Shown piece by piece: positions 1-9,488 of a stretch of DNA of 64,000 nt. Within the stretch, counting starts at the first letter, position 1; the number at the start of each line of letters is the position of its first letter. Under the pieces are notes generated by a model. It searched no databases. It was not told the origin of the DNA and worked only from the letters and a program-made list of their open reading frames with translations. Made by a program: the position numbers and the translations under genes. The DNA comes from Gammaproteobacteria bacterium (GTDB lineage Bacteria; Pseudomonadota; Gammaproteobacteria; Enterobacterales; Neiellaceae). The DNA is taken from assembly GCA_017425245.1 (NCBI GenBank), contig JAFOOX010000052.1, forward strand, positions 1 to 64,000. The letters are read 5' to 3'.

Positions 1-52
1 CCTGGCCGAAGATGTCGTCGATGTGCTGGAGAATGGTGGCGTGGTCGAACAT
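1..52 (-). CDS. possible 5' end of an unknown gene running off the left edge
   Basis: Seventeen codons are open from an ATG at 52 to the window edge, beginning MFDHATILQHIDDIFGQ. Sixteen of 17 third positions are G or C, which is more gene-like than the overlapping frame on the other strand. It lies downstream of the Sel1 gene on the same strand. No Shine-Dalgarno sequence is evident and the fragment is too short for a family assignment. Confidence 0.3.
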   Translation of the reverse strand, partial: MFDHATILQHIDDIFGQ

Positions 53-119
53 GGGCTGGCTGCCGGTATTGGCTGGTCGAAAACCCGAAGATTACCGCAA
101 AACCCGCGCCAGCTCTGGC

Positions 120-386
120 TTAGATGAGGGGATGGATGAGGGCCAAGGCGGCATCCTTGTCCATCTCAACCCCGTTACCGTCCCGGTACAGCATGCCCAA
201 CCAGTGCTGGGCGCAGGCGTCCCCTGCATCAGCAAGCGGAGCCCAAATCTCTGCCGCCTGCCCATAATCTAGGGCCACATACTCAGCCTGCCCTTTCTTG
301 CAGCCCGGCGAGTCCAGTGGCTCTGCCACCGCAAGTGCCGACACAAGACACGCAATCAACCCTACGCCATGCTTCAAGTTCACCAT
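120..386 (-). CDS. small exported Sel1-repeat protein
   Basis: An 88-residue protein. The N-terminus has a basic start, a hydrophobic stretch (GVGLIACLVSALAVA) and an AEP cleavage-like site, so it is probably exported. The rest is one Sel1-like repeat (AEIWAPLADAGDACAQHWLG, then YRDGNGVEMDKDAALALI), a helical fold used in protein-protein contacts. The ATG at 386 is chosen because GAGGG lies 7 nt upstream; a GTG two codons earlier is too close to that site. It follows the winged-helix gene by about 10 bp and probably shares its transcript. One repeat is few for the family, so it may be a small accessory lipoprotein-like product or a trimmed gene. Function unknown. Confidence 0.6.
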   Translation of the reverse strand: MVNLKHGVGLIACLVSALAVAEPLDSPGCKKGQAEYVALDYGQAAEIWAPLADAGDACAQHWLGMLYRDGNGVEMDKDAALALIHPLI

Positions 387-396
387 ATCCACACCC

Positions 397-675
397 TCAG
401 ATTTTCTGTTGATAGTCTTTTAGCCATTGCTGGATGCCAGACGGTGACACTACTCGCCCCCAATCATGCACCCGATACAAGGCGCCTTCTTTCTCAACCG
501 CAACATCCACCACCTGGCCAGCAACAAGTTTCACCAGCATGTCCGAAACCGTGGGCTTTGGCATGCCAGTGTCAGCAACCAGCTCAAGCAGTGTTGCCTT
601 GCCGCCACGAGCCGCCAGTGCCCCCAGAGTTAGCCATAGGCGGCGCAAGTCGCCCCTTGGCACGTCATGCACCAT
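397..675 (-). CDS. small winged-helix DNA-binding protein
   Basis: A 92-residue protein whose centre reads as a helix-turn-helix (LLELVADTGMPKPTVSDMLV) followed by a short wing-like segment (YRVHDWGRVV). This is the pattern of small MarR/ArsR-like or mobile-element HTH proteins. It overlaps the upstream 665-916 gene by about 11 bp and is followed closely by the Sel1 gene, so the three look like one transcript. A regulator role is inferred only from the HTH; target and signal are unknown. Confidence 0.55.
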   Translation of the reverse strand: MVHDVPRGDLRRLWLTLGALAARGGKATLLELVADTGMPKPTVSDMLVKLVAGQVVDVAVEKEGALYRVHDWGRVVSPSGIQQWLKDYQQKI

Positions 676-907
676 TGCTGCTATCCCCAGGTATGCGAAT
701 CTGTTTCCCGGTCATCAGCTCGTACTCGCGGAGCGAAAAGCCCCTGGCGATAGCGCCATGCTCATGCCGTGGCATTTCCCTCTCCAGCCCCTTCGTCATC
801 ACGTCTAGGGTTTCATCGGAGCGTGCTTTGCGCAGCTTGAGTAGATAGGCAACCGCCTTGTGGTCGCGCACCCACTCTGCGATCAGGTCAGAGCTTATGA
901 GGTCCAT
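665..907 (-). CDS. hypothetical protein, about 80 aa
   Basis: No family recognised. The protein is charged, mostly helical in appearance, with no signal peptide or membrane segment; it contains RKARSDETLDVM and a basic-hydrophobic C-terminal half. It begins either at the ATG at 907 or three codons earlier and overlaps the next gene (winged helix), which suggests translational coupling. It could be a partner of that regulator; this is inference from position only. Confidence 0.45.
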   Translation of the reverse strand: MDLISSDLIAEWVRDHKAVAYLLKLRKARSDETLDVMTKGLEREMPRHEHGAIARGFSLREYELMTGKQIRIPGDSSNGA

Positions 908-961
908 CAGCACCATCCCGCTTGTCAGCAGGGCGGCAAGTGCCGCCCCCTTTGGTTATCG

Positions 962-2101
962 TTACTTCCGTCGCCAGCGCAGCAGCAGACCCATCGCAGC
1001 AAGCGACAGCCAGCCAAAGCTGCCACCACCGCCGCCACCGGGGTTTTCACCACCGCCCGATGAATCGTTGTCGGTGATCTGCACGACAATGACGCTGTCC
1101 GCCTCAACACCATTGCCGTACCGCACGCCAACCTCAATGGCTTCTGCCTGCTCGGCCACCGAATCATCGAGGATCTGGATAGTTGCGGCCTTCTCGGTTT
1201 CCCCCGGCAGAAACTCAAGCTGCACCAAAGTTTCCTCGAAGTCCTCACCGGCCGTTGCCGCTACGCCAGACACATAAAGCTGAGCGGAAACCGGCCGGTC
1301 AATGTCGGTCAGTGGATCTGATGGCACCAAGCGCACGGTGATGTCTACTGCGCCGCCGTTCTCTGCCACGGACGAGGCTGCGGACTCCACCACCAAATGA
1401 CCAACGACGGGCATCTCAGCGGAAATGCGACCCAAATAGCCGGCCTCACTGAAATCTTCAACAGCAGGCAGCGTGCCATTCACCGCCTGGGCAATCGCAT
1501 CAAGCTCAGATGCCTTGAAGGGCGTAGTGCTCGCCAGTGCACCCTGACCACCGTTACCACACATGAGCCACAGGCCGTCGCATTCGTTGCCCGTCAGATC
1601 ACTGAGGGCAGCGCCGCTGTGCGCCATTTCATGCGCCACCAGCACCGGGTTCTCCATTGCGGCATCGAACGCAACGGTAACGATCTGAGAGTTCCGGGCG
1701 TGACCGGCCCAGCCGTTCTGATCGACTTCTGGCACCAAGTAGACAAGATGGTCAGCGCCAAATGTGGACAGGGTGTTAGCCAGATCGCTGCCTGCGGTAG
1801 CGACCTGCGTCATAACGCCGTAGCTGGCGCCAATCATGGAGATTTCGCCGCTCGCCAACGCTGGGCCAAATTCGTCATTGCCCGCCATGCTCACAGAGCG
1901 CAGCCGGTAATTAACGTGGGTTCCTGCCGTGGCATGAATTTGATTTGCGGCAGCAATCCACTCTGCGGCCTTTTTATCAACGGCCGCACGGCCGTACTGT
2001 TCTGCGATGGCCGGTTCAGCCACAACCACCACATCAACGTCATGGGCAATAGCTGATGCCGAAGCGGCTGAAACAAGAAGCGCAATCATCGTTGGTCTCA
2101 C
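962..2101 (-). CDS. secreted metallopeptidase-like protein with Calx-beta domain and GlyGly-CTERM tail
   Basis: A 379-residue protein with a signal peptide (IALLVSAASASAIAHD). The N-terminal ~200 residues contain LVAHEMAHSGAALSD, an HExxH zinc-peptidase motif with a possible third ligand D; the spacing is off the standard metzincin HExxHxxGxxH/D by one residue. Residues about 235-330 resemble a Calx-beta domain (TAGEDFEE, LEFLPGETEKA, ILDDSVAEQAEAIEV). The end is a Gly-rich linker, a hydrophobic helix and RWRRK, the GlyGly-CTERM signal that is cut by rhombosortase on proteins passing the type II secretion system. It is therefore probably exported and processed at the surface. The GTG start at 2101 is preceded by GAGG at 8 nt. 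Catalytic activity is inferred, not certain. Confidence 0.7.
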   Translation of the reverse strand: MRPTMIALLVSAASASAIAHDVDVVVVAEPAIAEQYGRAAVDKKAAEWIAAANQIHATAGTHVNYRLRSVSMAGNDEFGPALASGEISMIGASYGVMTQVATAGSDLANTLSTFGADHLVYLVPEVDQNGWAGHARNSQIVTVAFDAAMENPVLVAHEMAHSGAALSDLTGNECDGLWLMCGNGGQGALASTTPFKASELDAIAQAVNGTLPAVEDFSEAGYLGRISAEMPVVGHLVVESAASSVAENGGAVDITVRLVPSDPLTDIDRPVSAQLYVSGVAATAGEDFEETLVQLEFLPGETEKAATIQILDDSVAEQAEAIEVGVRYGNGVEADSVIVVQITDNDSSGGGENPGGGGGGSFGWLSLAAMGLLLRWRRK

Positions 2102-2141
2102 GGTTACTACCTCGCGTTGTGAGAAAGTCTGTCATCATATT

Positions 2142-2160
2142 AGGTCGCCTTACGCGACCT
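2142..2160. terminator. short hairpin in intergenic region
   Basis: A perfect 7-bp inverted repeat (AGGTCGC/GCGACCT) with a 5-nt loop lies between the fibre-like gene and the peptidase gene. There is no T-run, so it may be part of a leader or terminator pair with the hairpin at 2174-2190. Confidence 0.4.
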
Positions 2161-2173
2161 GTCAAACAAGAAA

Positions 2174-2190
2174 GGGGCCTCGAAGGCCCC
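2174..2190 (-). terminator. Rho-independent terminator after the fibre-like gene
   Basis: GGGGCC and GGCCCC flank a 5-nt loop; on the minus strand the stem is followed by TTTCTT, and on the plus strand by a short T-run a little farther on. It sits about 26 bp past the stop of the fibre-like gene and would also isolate the peptidase gene. Confidence 0.7.
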
Positions 2191-2215
2191 CCAAATTTTG
2201 ATTCCACGCAAAGAA

Positions 2216-3982
2216 TCAGGCACAGGTATATTCATTCCACAGATAGGTGGAGGAGCCGCACGCACCACCCTTGTAACTTCTTTTTGATCCGCTTGCCGAG
2301 CAGGAGCCAGTCTGCTCAGTTGCATAGAGAGTCGAGGTGTATGGATTGGTTGAACCGCCCAAACAAATCGTTTGGGTCTTTTGCCAAAGTAGCGCTGACG
2401 TGCCTTTGACGCACGTCACGAATGCGCGACTTCCATTACCCGCTTCAAAGTAACCCAAGTCGGCCTTATAGAACCCACTTGGGCAGCCAGAAATGGGGCT
2501 CATTCCTTGGCATGGTACATTTGCCTTGATAACGCCCTGAGTCTGCATGTACATACCGCACGTTGCGCCAGCAGGCATATCCCCCCACGCCACCGTTGTT
2601 GCCAAAGCCATGCCGCATGCCGCCGAACGGGGATCAGCACGGCACGCCTCGCGCCATGCAGCAACCGTGTTCAGTGAGTATGTGATGCTTCCTGACTTTG
2701 AGGTGACATCGCCGAGTGAGTTTACCGCGTTCGCTGTCAGCGTGCCGTTGACCGTCAGCCCGGTAAAGGTTGCAGCTCCAACCGTCAGGCTGCCAGCGAT
2801 GGAGACGTTGCCGGTAATGTTCTGCCCGTTACGGAAGGTTGCGGCGCCGCTTACGTCGATACCGTTGTTCACATCCAGCAGGCCAGCGGTGGTCACGGTA
2901 CCGTTGAAGGTGTTGGCGCTCGTAAAGGTATTCGGCGCATCCCGGCGGGCAAAGCTGCTGCTGTCGATGCCATCGAGCAGGCCTGCGTTTGCGGCAGAGC
3001 CAGTGATCGAAATGTCGTAAGTGCCGGACAGACGGGCGCGTGCCAGCGTGCCCGCGTTGAAGTTGCTGGCATTCAGGTAATAGGACGAGTCCTGTCCGTC
3101 CAGCAGGTCTGCATCTTTGGCTTTGGCATTGATCCCCAGGTAGCGAGCAGACAATGCCTGGCCCGCTTCATAGAGAACATTGCCGTCAGCACTGATCACC
3201 AACTTCCCGCCAGCGTAAGTGCCTCCATTGAGGTCTATACGACCATTGAAGGTGTTGGTACCGGTGAAGGTGTTTGCCGTATCCCTACGGGCAAACAGAT
3301 TGCTGTCGATGCCATCCAGGCGATCCGCATCTGTCGCCTTGTCATTTTTGCCCAGGTACTTGGTGGAAAGCGAAACGCCACCCTCGTAGAGGGTGTTGCC
3401 GTCGCCGCTGATCACCATCTTGTTGCCGGCGTAAGTTCCGCCGTTCAGGTCTGTGCGGCTGTTGAAGACGTTGCTACCGGTAAAGGTATTTGGCGCATCC
3501 CGGCGGGCAAAGCTGCCGCTGTCGATGCCATCGAGCAGATCAGCGTCTGCAGCCTTGGCGGTCTTGCCCAGGAAAAGGTCGCTGATCTTGATGCCGCCCT
3601 GGTACAGGGTTCCATCAGCGCCGATGACTTGTGCTCCGCCCACCCGCACACCGCTCATGGTGCTGAGGCCCACGACGGTCAGGTCACCGTCCACCAGCGC
3701 GTTGCCCTTGATGTGAGCATTGCCGTTCGACACCAGGCCGCCGGCAGTGAGCTGACCACCGATGGACATATCGTTGCTGACGGTCAGGTTATTGAGCGTG
3801 GATGTTCCGCTGACAACCAAAGACTGGAGGCGGCCGTTGCCAGCGTTCAGGGTGGAGCCCGGCTGCATCGTCAGGTTGCCGGTCAGGCTCAGGTTGCGCG
3901 CCACGACATCCCGGCCAACCGTCAAATCGTTAGTGATCGAGGCCGAACCCAATGTTGCCGACGAGCCGTTGATCACCCCCAC
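2216..3982 (-). pseudogene. repeat-rich fibre/adhesin-like protein, 5'-truncated
   Basis: An open frame of 588 codons without a credible start: a stop (TAG) is followed two codons later by GTGs and no Shine-Dalgarno. The N-terminal 140 residues are beta-repeat-like (short G-N-L-T-V units). They are followed by about four copies of a module built on LLDGIDSxSFARRDAPNTF with spacing near 72, 72 and 41 residues, and FNGRxDLNGGTYAG with VISxDGNxLYEGG. The last 150 residues carry many cysteines (AAWREACRADPRSAACG, CGMYMQTQG, CPSGFYKADLG), like a disulfide-rich tip domain. The architecture resembles phage tail fibres or PilV-type pilus-tip adhesins. A broken transposase lies just upstream, which fits loss of the 5' part. 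Whether the remaining frame is expressed is unknown. Confidence 0.55.
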
Positions 3983-4070
3983 CGGCTAAAAGGACATCCA
4001 CCTTACCTGACCAAAAACCAACCAGCGGCTAAGCTGAACAGGCTCTGATTGCGCTTCACGGAGGAAGCCC

Positions 4071-4451
4071 ATGACCCGCCCCCGCTCTGAGCTTGTTTGC
4101 CCTGCTGCCACGCCATTCTCCATATCGGTCAATCACTGCGTTTGCCGCTGCGTGCGGCGGGCATTCCTGTGCAGTGAAGACCGCCTGACCGGCAACGACT
4201 ACAGCCACCGCAAGGCGTGGGTGCTGGAACGGCTGGCGCTGTTGGCGGAGATCTTCACCATCAACCTGGGCGCTTATGCGGTGATGGCCAACCACTACCA
4301 TCTGGTGGTGCGGCTGGATACCAAGCGAGCAGCGTCACTGAGTGATGATGAGGTGATCACCCGCTGGAACCGGCCATTTGCCTCACCGCTGCTGGTCGGT
4401 GCGTATTTTCATCCATGCCGACCACTTTTGCGGCCTCATGTTATTCGGTGA
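4071..4451 (+). pseudogene. REP-associated tyrosine transposase (Y1/RAYT), 3'-truncated
   Basis: The ATG at 4071 has GGAGG close upstream. The 126 residues match the N-terminal half of RAYT proteins: VNHCVCRCVRRAFLCSED, DYSHRKAWVLERLALLA, and the HUH motif in YAVMANHYHLVVRLD. RAYTs are single-strand transposases linked to REP palindromes. After ITRWNRPF the sequence stops matching; the catalytic tyrosine region is absent and the frame ends early. No REP palindromes are obvious nearby. It is a dead fragment. Confidence 0.75.
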
Positions 4452-4590
4452 TCGGAGCATGTTATCGGTTGGTCGGGGTGGCGCTGTCGCCGTCTGCCCC
4501 CGCCTCGCTACGCAGGCGTAGCACACCGCCGAGTAAGTGCCGAATGAACTGAGCTTCACCTTGGCCCAGCAGAAATCACTGCCCAATGCT

Positions 4591-5511
4591 CTATAGCAAA
4601 CGGATATCCGGCAGGCTGACAAAGCAGCTGGCGCGGATGATGTCGACAAAGTCGGCCAGATAGGGGCGCGGGGTTGGTCCCTCCAATGTTGTGGCATACA
4701 GCCGCCCGGTCAGGCCATCAGCGATGGGTCGGGCGCTGATGTAGCCTCGCTGCAGATAGCTGTGCACCGCCCATAATGGCAGGGCGGCAATACCACGGCC
4801 GCTGGCTACCAGCTGCAACAGGGCGATGGTCAGTTCAGTGGTGCGCCGGGCTGGGCGGATCCCTGCCGGGGCCAGCAGTTGCCGCACCAGATCGAGCATC
4901 TCATCGGGTACGGCGTAGCTGATCAGGGTTTCATCGACAAAGTCGCTCGGTTGTAGCCGTTCTTGGGCACAGAGGCGGTGGTTATTGGCGAGCAGGGCGA
5001 CAATCTCGAACTCGAACAGCGGATGAATAGCGACAGCTTCGCCCTCATCCACCGCCGAGACAATCGCCATATCGGCCCGTTGCTGGTGGAGCAAGGCCAC
5101 AGGATCGGGGTGAAAGCCGGAGACAATATCCAGCTCTACCTCTGGCCAGCGCTCACGAAACTGGTCCATGGCCGGCATCAACCAGTCGAAGCAGGTGTGG
5201 CACTCCACGGCAATGCGCAGGCTGCCGCTGCTGCCTTGGGCCAGACGGTTGATGTCACGCTGGGCGCTGGCCAACTGCGGCAGCACGCTGTCAGCCAGTT
5301 GCAGCAGGCGCAGGCCAGCAGGCGAAAACTGCAATGGCGTCGACTTACGGGTGAACAGGGGCAAGCCGAAGTGATCTTCCAGCGCTTTTAACTGATGCGA
5401 CAGCGCCGACTGGGTGAGGTTGAGCAACATGCCGGCACGCGACAGGCTGCCGGTATCGCGAAGTGCAGTCAGCGTGCGCAGATGGCGGACTTCCAGAATG
5501 GGCTGGGCCAT
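4591..5511 (-). CDS. metR: LysR-family transcriptional regulator of methionine genes, MetR
   Basis: A 306-residue LysR-type regulator. The N-terminal helix-turn-helix is LSRAGMLLNLTQSALSHQLK (residues ~20-39), followed by a LysR substrate-binding domain with AVECHTCFDWLMPA, close to the E. coli MetR segment that senses homocysteine. It is divergent from metE with 113 bp between, the classical metR-metE arrangement in which MetR with homocysteine activates metE. A near-match to the MetR box lies in that gap. Length is normal for the family. Confidence 0.9.
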   Translation of the reverse strand: MAQPILEVRHLRTLTALRDTGSLSRAGMLLNLTQSALSHQLKALEDHFGLPLFTRKSTPLQFSPAGLRLLQLADSVLPQLASAQRDINRLAQGSSGSLRIAVECHTCFDWLMPAMDQFRERWPEVELDIVSGFHPDPVALLHQQRADMAIVSAVDEGEAVAIHPLFEFEIVALLANNHRLCAQERLQPSDFVDETLISYAVPDEMLDLVRQLLAPAGIRPARRTTELTIALLQLVASGRGIAALPLWAVHSYLQRGYISARPIADGLTGRLYATTLEGPTPRPYLADFVDIIRASCFVSLPDIRLL

Positions 5512-5523
5512 GCGGCTCCTTTA

Positions 5524-5536
5524 TGAATATCGCTCA
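5524..5536. promoter_or_regulatory. candidate MetR binding site
   Basis: TGAATATCGCTCA matches the MetR consensus TGAA-N5-TTCA with one mismatch. It lies between the divergent metR and metE genes, close to the metR start, where autoregulation and metE activation would be expected. Confidence 0.45.
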
Positions 5537-5624
5537 TAGTAATCGGCAAAACCTTTCGTTTTGATCATATTAAATCCCCTTCCATCATGGCAACCACAAA
5601 CCTGCCATTGCTGGAGCACCACAG

Positions 5625-7964
5625 ATGAGCCTGACCAACATTCATACCCTGGGTTTTCCGCGTATCGGTGCCCACCGTGAACTGAAAAAAGCGGTGGAAA
5701 GTTACTGGCGAGGTGACAGCGACGGCGCCGCACTGGAGGCCTGCGGCCGCGAGTTGCGCGCTCGCCACTGGGCCGAGCAGCGAGATGCGGGCCTTGACTG
5801 GGTGACGGTCGGCGACTTCGCGTTTTATGACCAGATCCTCAACCACATTCAGCTGTTTGGCTGCGCCCCGGCCCGCTTCCGCTTTGGTCCGCAGCACGAT
5901 GAGCTGAGCCGCTATTTCCAACTGGCACGCGGTGTCGTCCCCCGGGGCAAAGCGGATGATGCTGGCTGTGGCGGTGCCTTGAGCCGTGACGGCCAGCCAC
6001 CGTTGGAGATGACCAAATGGTTTGATACCAACTACCACTATCTGGTGCCTGAGTATCATCCAGACACCTGCTTTAGCTTGCACAGTGAACGCCTGCTGGC
6101 GGAGGTAGCCGAAGCCAAAGCGCTGGGCCACAACGTCAAGGTGGTGCTGGTGGGGCCGCTCACCCTGCTGTGGTTGGGCAAAGAGAAACAAGCAGACTTT
6201 GATCGCTTGAGTTTGCTGCCACAGCTATTGGCGCAATACCGGCGGCTGCTGCCCCTGCTGGCCGATGCCGGGGTCAGCCTGGTGCAACTGGATGAACCGA
6301 TCCTCAGCCTGGATCTGGCCGAACACTGGCGGCAGGCGTTTGTGCCGGCCTATAACCAGCTCGCCAGTGCCCCGGTGTCACTGCTGGTGGCCAACTACTT
6401 TGGCCCCTTGGCCGCCAATCTTGAGATCGCCTGCGCGCTGCCAGTCGCTGGGCTGCATGTCGATGGTGTGCGCGGTGCCGATGAACTGGAGCAGGTGGCG
6501 CGTCACTTGCCATCGCAGCGGGTGCTGTCGGTGGGGATTGTCGATGGTCGCAATATCTGGCGTACGGATCTGGCTGCGGCGCTGGCGCGCTTGACCAAGC
6601 TGCGCGAGCTACGCGGCGGTGCGTTGTGGCTGGCCCCCTCCTGCTCGCTGCTGCATGTGCCCTACAGCCTCAGCCTGGAGATGGAGTTGGACCCCGAGGT
6701 GCTGCCGTGGTTGGCCTTTGCCAGTGAAAAGCTCGACGAGCTGGCGGTACTGCGCGAAGCGCTGAGCAACGGGCCGCAGCGGGTGAGCGATGCTCTGGCA
6801 GCCAACAGCGCAGCCCTGGCAGCCCGTCGTAGCAGCCCCCGAGTGCAGCGAGCCGAGGTTCAGGCGCGCTTGCAGGCTATGCCGGCCAATGCCGATCAAC
6901 GCCCGTTACCCCTGCGCCAACGGTTAGCACTGCAGCGTCAGCAATTGCAGTTGCCACTGCTGCCCACCACCACCATTGGCTCCTTTCCACAAACGGCCGA
7001 GATCCGTACGGCTCGTGCCGCCTGGCGGCGCGGCGAGCTGACCATCGCTGAGTACAACCAGCTGATGGCCCGTGAGATCAGCCACGCGGTAGAACGCCAA
7101 CTGGCGCTGGGGCTGGATGTGCTGGTGCATGGTGAAGCGGAACGTAACGATATGGTGGAGTACTTCGGCGAACAGCTGCAGGGCTATCTGTTCACCGCCA
7201 ATGGCTGGGTGCAGTCGTACGGATCGCGCTGCGTTAAGCCGCCGATTATCTATGGTGATATCGCTCGCCCCCAGGCGATGACCGTTGATTGGGCGCGCTA
7301 TGCCCAAAGCCTGACCAGCAAGCCGGTCAAAGGCATGCTCACCGGCCCCATCACCATGCTGCAGTGGTCTTTTGTGCGGGATGATCAGAGCCGCGCCACC
7401 ACTGCGTTGCAGGTGGCATTGGCGATCCGCGATGAAGTCGTGGATCTGGAACAGGCGGGCATTGCCATTATTCAGATTGATGAACCGGCACTGCGCGAAG
7501 GGTTACCGCTACGCAAGAGCCAGTGGCAGCACTATCTGGATTGGGCCGGGCGGGCATTTCGGGTGGCGGCCAGTGGGGTGGGCAACAGCACCCAGATCCA
7601 CACCCATATGTGCTATTCCGAATTCAACGACATCCTGCCGGCGATCGCCGCACTGGATGCCGATGTGATCACCATTGAAACCAGTCGCTCGCAGATGGCG
7701 CTACTGACCGGCTTTGGTGAGTTTGCCTACCCGGGCGAAATTGGCCCTGGTGTTTATGACATCCACTCGCCACGCATTCCGGATGTGGCCGAGATGGTGG
7801 CGCTGTTGAAAAAGGCGCTCGAAGTGCTGCCGGTCGAGCGCTTGTGGGTGAACCCGGATTGCGGGCTCAAAACCCGGAATTGGGCTGAAACCGAAGCAGC
7901 ATTGGCCAACATGCTCTCCGCCGCCCGCCAGCTGCGGGAACAACTGCTACAGCCCGCCGCTTAG
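5625..7964 (+). CDS. metE: cobalamin-independent methionine synthase MetE
   Basis: A 779-residue protein of normal length for MetE, which transfers the methyl group of 5-methyltetrahydropteroyl-triglutamate to homocysteine in the cytoplasm. It begins [21 protein letters not shown] and has the C-terminal catalytic half ([42 protein letters not shown]). The zinc ligands are visible in HTHMCYSEF and [11 protein letters not shown]. It is transcribed away from metR and is probably MetR-activated. No cobalamin riboswitch precedes it. Confidence 0.97.
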   Translation: MSLTNIHTLGFPRIGAHRELKKAVESYWRGDSDGAALEACGRELRARHWAEQRDAGLDWVTVGDFAFYDQILNHIQLFGCAPARFRFGPQHDELSRYFQLARGVVPRGKADDAGCGGALSRDGQPPLEMTKWFDTNYHYLVPEYHPDTCFSLHSERLLAEVAEAKALGHNVKVVLVGPLTLLWLGKEKQADFDRLSLLPQLLAQYRRLLPLLADAGVSLVQLDEPILSLDLAEHWRQAFVPAYNQLASAPVSLLVANYFGPLAANLEIACALPVAGLHVDGVRGADELEQVARHLPSQRVLSVGIVDGRNIWRTDLAAALARLTKLRELRGGALWLAPSCSLLHVPYSLSLEMELDPEVLPWLAFASEKLDELAVLREALSNGPQRVSDALAANSAALAARRSSPRVQRAEVQARLQAMPANADQRPLPLRQRLALQRQQLQLPLLPTTTIGSFPQTAEIRTARAAWRRGELTIAEYNQLMAREISHAVERQLALGLDVLVHGEAERNDMVEYFGEQLQGYLFTANGWVQSYGSRCVKPPIIYGDIARPQAMTVDWARYAQSLTSKPVKGMLTGPITMLQWSFVRDDQSRATTALQVALAIRDEVVDLEQAGIAIIQIDEPALREGLPLRKSQWQHYLDWAGRAFRVAASGVGNSTQIHTHMCYSEFNDILPAIAALDADVITIETSRSQMALLTGFGEFAYPGEIGPGVYDIHSPRIPDVAEMVALLKKALEVLPVERLWVNPDCGLKTRNWAETEAALANMLSAARQLREQLLQPAA

Positions 7965-7990
7965 CGCAGATAGCACTGCGGCTTTACCCG

Positions 7991-8350
7991 CTAATCCCGC
8001 CAGCTGCCGGTAGCAACCACGGCCTCCGGTAGCTGCAGGGTAAGGTCGCTGCTGGCGGTACAGCAGCAGGGCAAGATCTCGCCGGGGTTGAGCCAGGCCA
8101 GCGGCTGCTGGCGATAGCGCACTTCGCCCTGGCACAGCTGCACCCGGCAGCGGCCGCAATAACCGGCACGGCACTGAAAGGGCAAGTCGAACCCCTCGCT
8201 GCGCAGCGCATCGAGCAGGTTGGGCTGGCGGGGCACAAAGCAGTAACGGCTGGCCGGCAGTGCAACAGTGATCGCCGGCAACGGTGGGCGGCTGGTGGCC
8301 GCCCCCGGCTGCTCGCCAGCCTTGGCCGCGGGTTGCATGGTGTTAGTCAC
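7991..8350 (-). CDS. yfaE: 2Fe-2S ferredoxin, YfaE-like, for NrdB cofactor maintenance
   Basis: 119 residues with the plant-type ferredoxin cluster motif [14 protein letters not shown] and a distal CCC. YfaE maintains or regenerates the diferric-tyrosyl radical of NrdB. The first ~35 residues are an Ala/Pro-rich extension not typical of YfaE. It overlaps the nrdB stop by 4 bp (ATGA type) and is last in the nrdA-nrdB-yfaE operon, so it should be co-regulated by the upstream cobalamin riboswitch. Confidence 0.88.
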   Translation of the reverse strand: MTNTMQPAAKAGEQPGAATSRPPLPAITVALPASRYCFVPRQPNLLDALRSEGFDLPFQCRAGYCGRCRVQLCQGEVRYRQQPLAWLNPGEILPCCCTASSDLTLQLPEAVVATGSWRD

Positions 8351-9477
8351 AGCTCGAAGGCTTCCAGCTCAGCCAGATTCACGTCGGCATCAATGGCGCC
8401 CACCAGATAGGAGCTGACCTCCACCTCCTGCGGTGCCACCTGCACATGGTCGCTGTTGAGCCAGCTGTCCATCCACGGCAGCGGGTTGGGGCGTGCTGGC
8501 GTCAGCGGCGGTAACCCCAGCGCCTGCAGGTTGTGGTTGCTGATGTAATCGACATATTGGCTGAGAATGTCGCGGTTTAAGCCGATCATCGAGCCATCAC
8601 GGAACAGGTAACTGGCCCAGGCCTTTTCCTGTTCGGCCGCTTGTGCAAAGCGGGCGATCAGCTCTGGTTCGCAGGCTTTGGCGATGATGGCCATCTCGGG
8701 GTCATCATCGCCCTTGGCCAGTAGTTTGAGCAGGTGCTGGGTACCGGTCAGGTGCAGCGCTTCATCGCGGGCGATCAGCTTGATGATCTTGGCGTTGCCC
8801 TCCATTTTGCCGCGCTCGGCAAAGGCAAAACTGCAGGCAAAGCTGACATAAAAGCGGATCGCCTCGAGCACATTGACTGAGGCCAGGGTCAAGTAGAGCT
8901 GGCGCTTGAGCGCACTTAAGTTGACCTCCAGCCGCTCGCCTGCCACCTGATAAAACCCCTCACCCTGGCTGCTGTAGAGCTGGCCGAGCAGGATCAGCCG
9001 GTCGTAATCGGCCGATACGCTCACCGCCCGCTCGACAATCGCCGGGTTGTTGATGATGTCGTCAAACACTGCCCCCGGCTCGGGGATGATATTGCGGATG
9101 ATGTGGGTGTAAGAGCGCGAGTGGATGGTCTCCGAAAACGCCCAGGTCTCGATCCAGGTTTCCAGTTCGGGCAGCGACACCAGCGGCAGCAGGGCGACAT
9201 TGGGCGAGCGCCCCTGAATGCTGTCGAGCAGCGTCTGGTATTTGAGGTTGGAGATAAAAATATGCTGCTCATGCGCTGGCAGCTGGGCAAAGTCGGCACG
9301 ATCGCCCGACAGATCCACCTCTTCCGGCCGCCAGAAGAACGACAGCTGCTTTTCGATCAGCTGCTCGAAGATCGGGTATTTCTGGCGGTCGTAGCGCGAC
9401 ACATTGACATGCTCGCCGAAAAACAGCGGCTGCTTGAAGGTGGCGAAAGCGCGCTGGTTAAAGCACTGATAGGTCAT
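8347..9477 (-). CDS. nrdB: class Ia ribonucleotide reductase beta subunit NrdB
   Basis: 376 residues, typical length. It carries the diiron-site helices ([37 protein letters not shown]) and forms the tyrosyl radical used by NrdA to reduce ribonucleoside diphosphates. The C-terminus ([11 protein letters not shown]) is the tail that docks into NrdA. It lies 11 bp after nrdA and overlaps the ferredoxin gene. Confidence 0.97.
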   Translation of the reverse strand: MTYQCFNQRAFATFKQPLFFGEHVNVSRYDRQKYPIFEQLIEKQLSFFWRPEEVDLSGDRADFAQLPAHEQHIFISNLKYQTLLDSIQGRSPNVALLPLVSLPELETWIETWAFSETIHSRSYTHIIRNIIPEPGAVFDDIINNPAIVERAVSVSADYDRLILLGQLYSSQGEGFYQVAGERLEVNLSALKRQLYLTLASVNVLEAIRFYVSFACSFAFAERGKMEGNAKIIKLIARDEALHLTGTQHLLKLLAKGDDDPEMAIIAKACEPELIARFAQAAEQEKAWASYLFRDGSMIGLNRDILSQYVDYISNHNLQALGLPPLTPARPNPLPWMDSWLNSDHVQVAPQEVEVSSYLVGAIDADVNLAELEAFEL

Positions 9478-9488
9478 GGCGGTTCCCC

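Noticed and set aside
962-2056. Plus-strand frames opposite the GlyGly-CTERM gene
   Set aside because: They have no ribosome-binding sites or motifs, while the minus strand has a signal peptide, Calx-beta domain and sorting tail.
5512-5624. Cobalamin riboswitch before metE
   Set aside because: The 113-bp gap lacks the B12 box and aptamer blocks that are clear upstream of nrdA.
5565-6191. Long minus-strand frame opposite metE
   Set aside because: Shadow of metE; composition and lack of any motif fit an antisense frame in GC-rich DNA.
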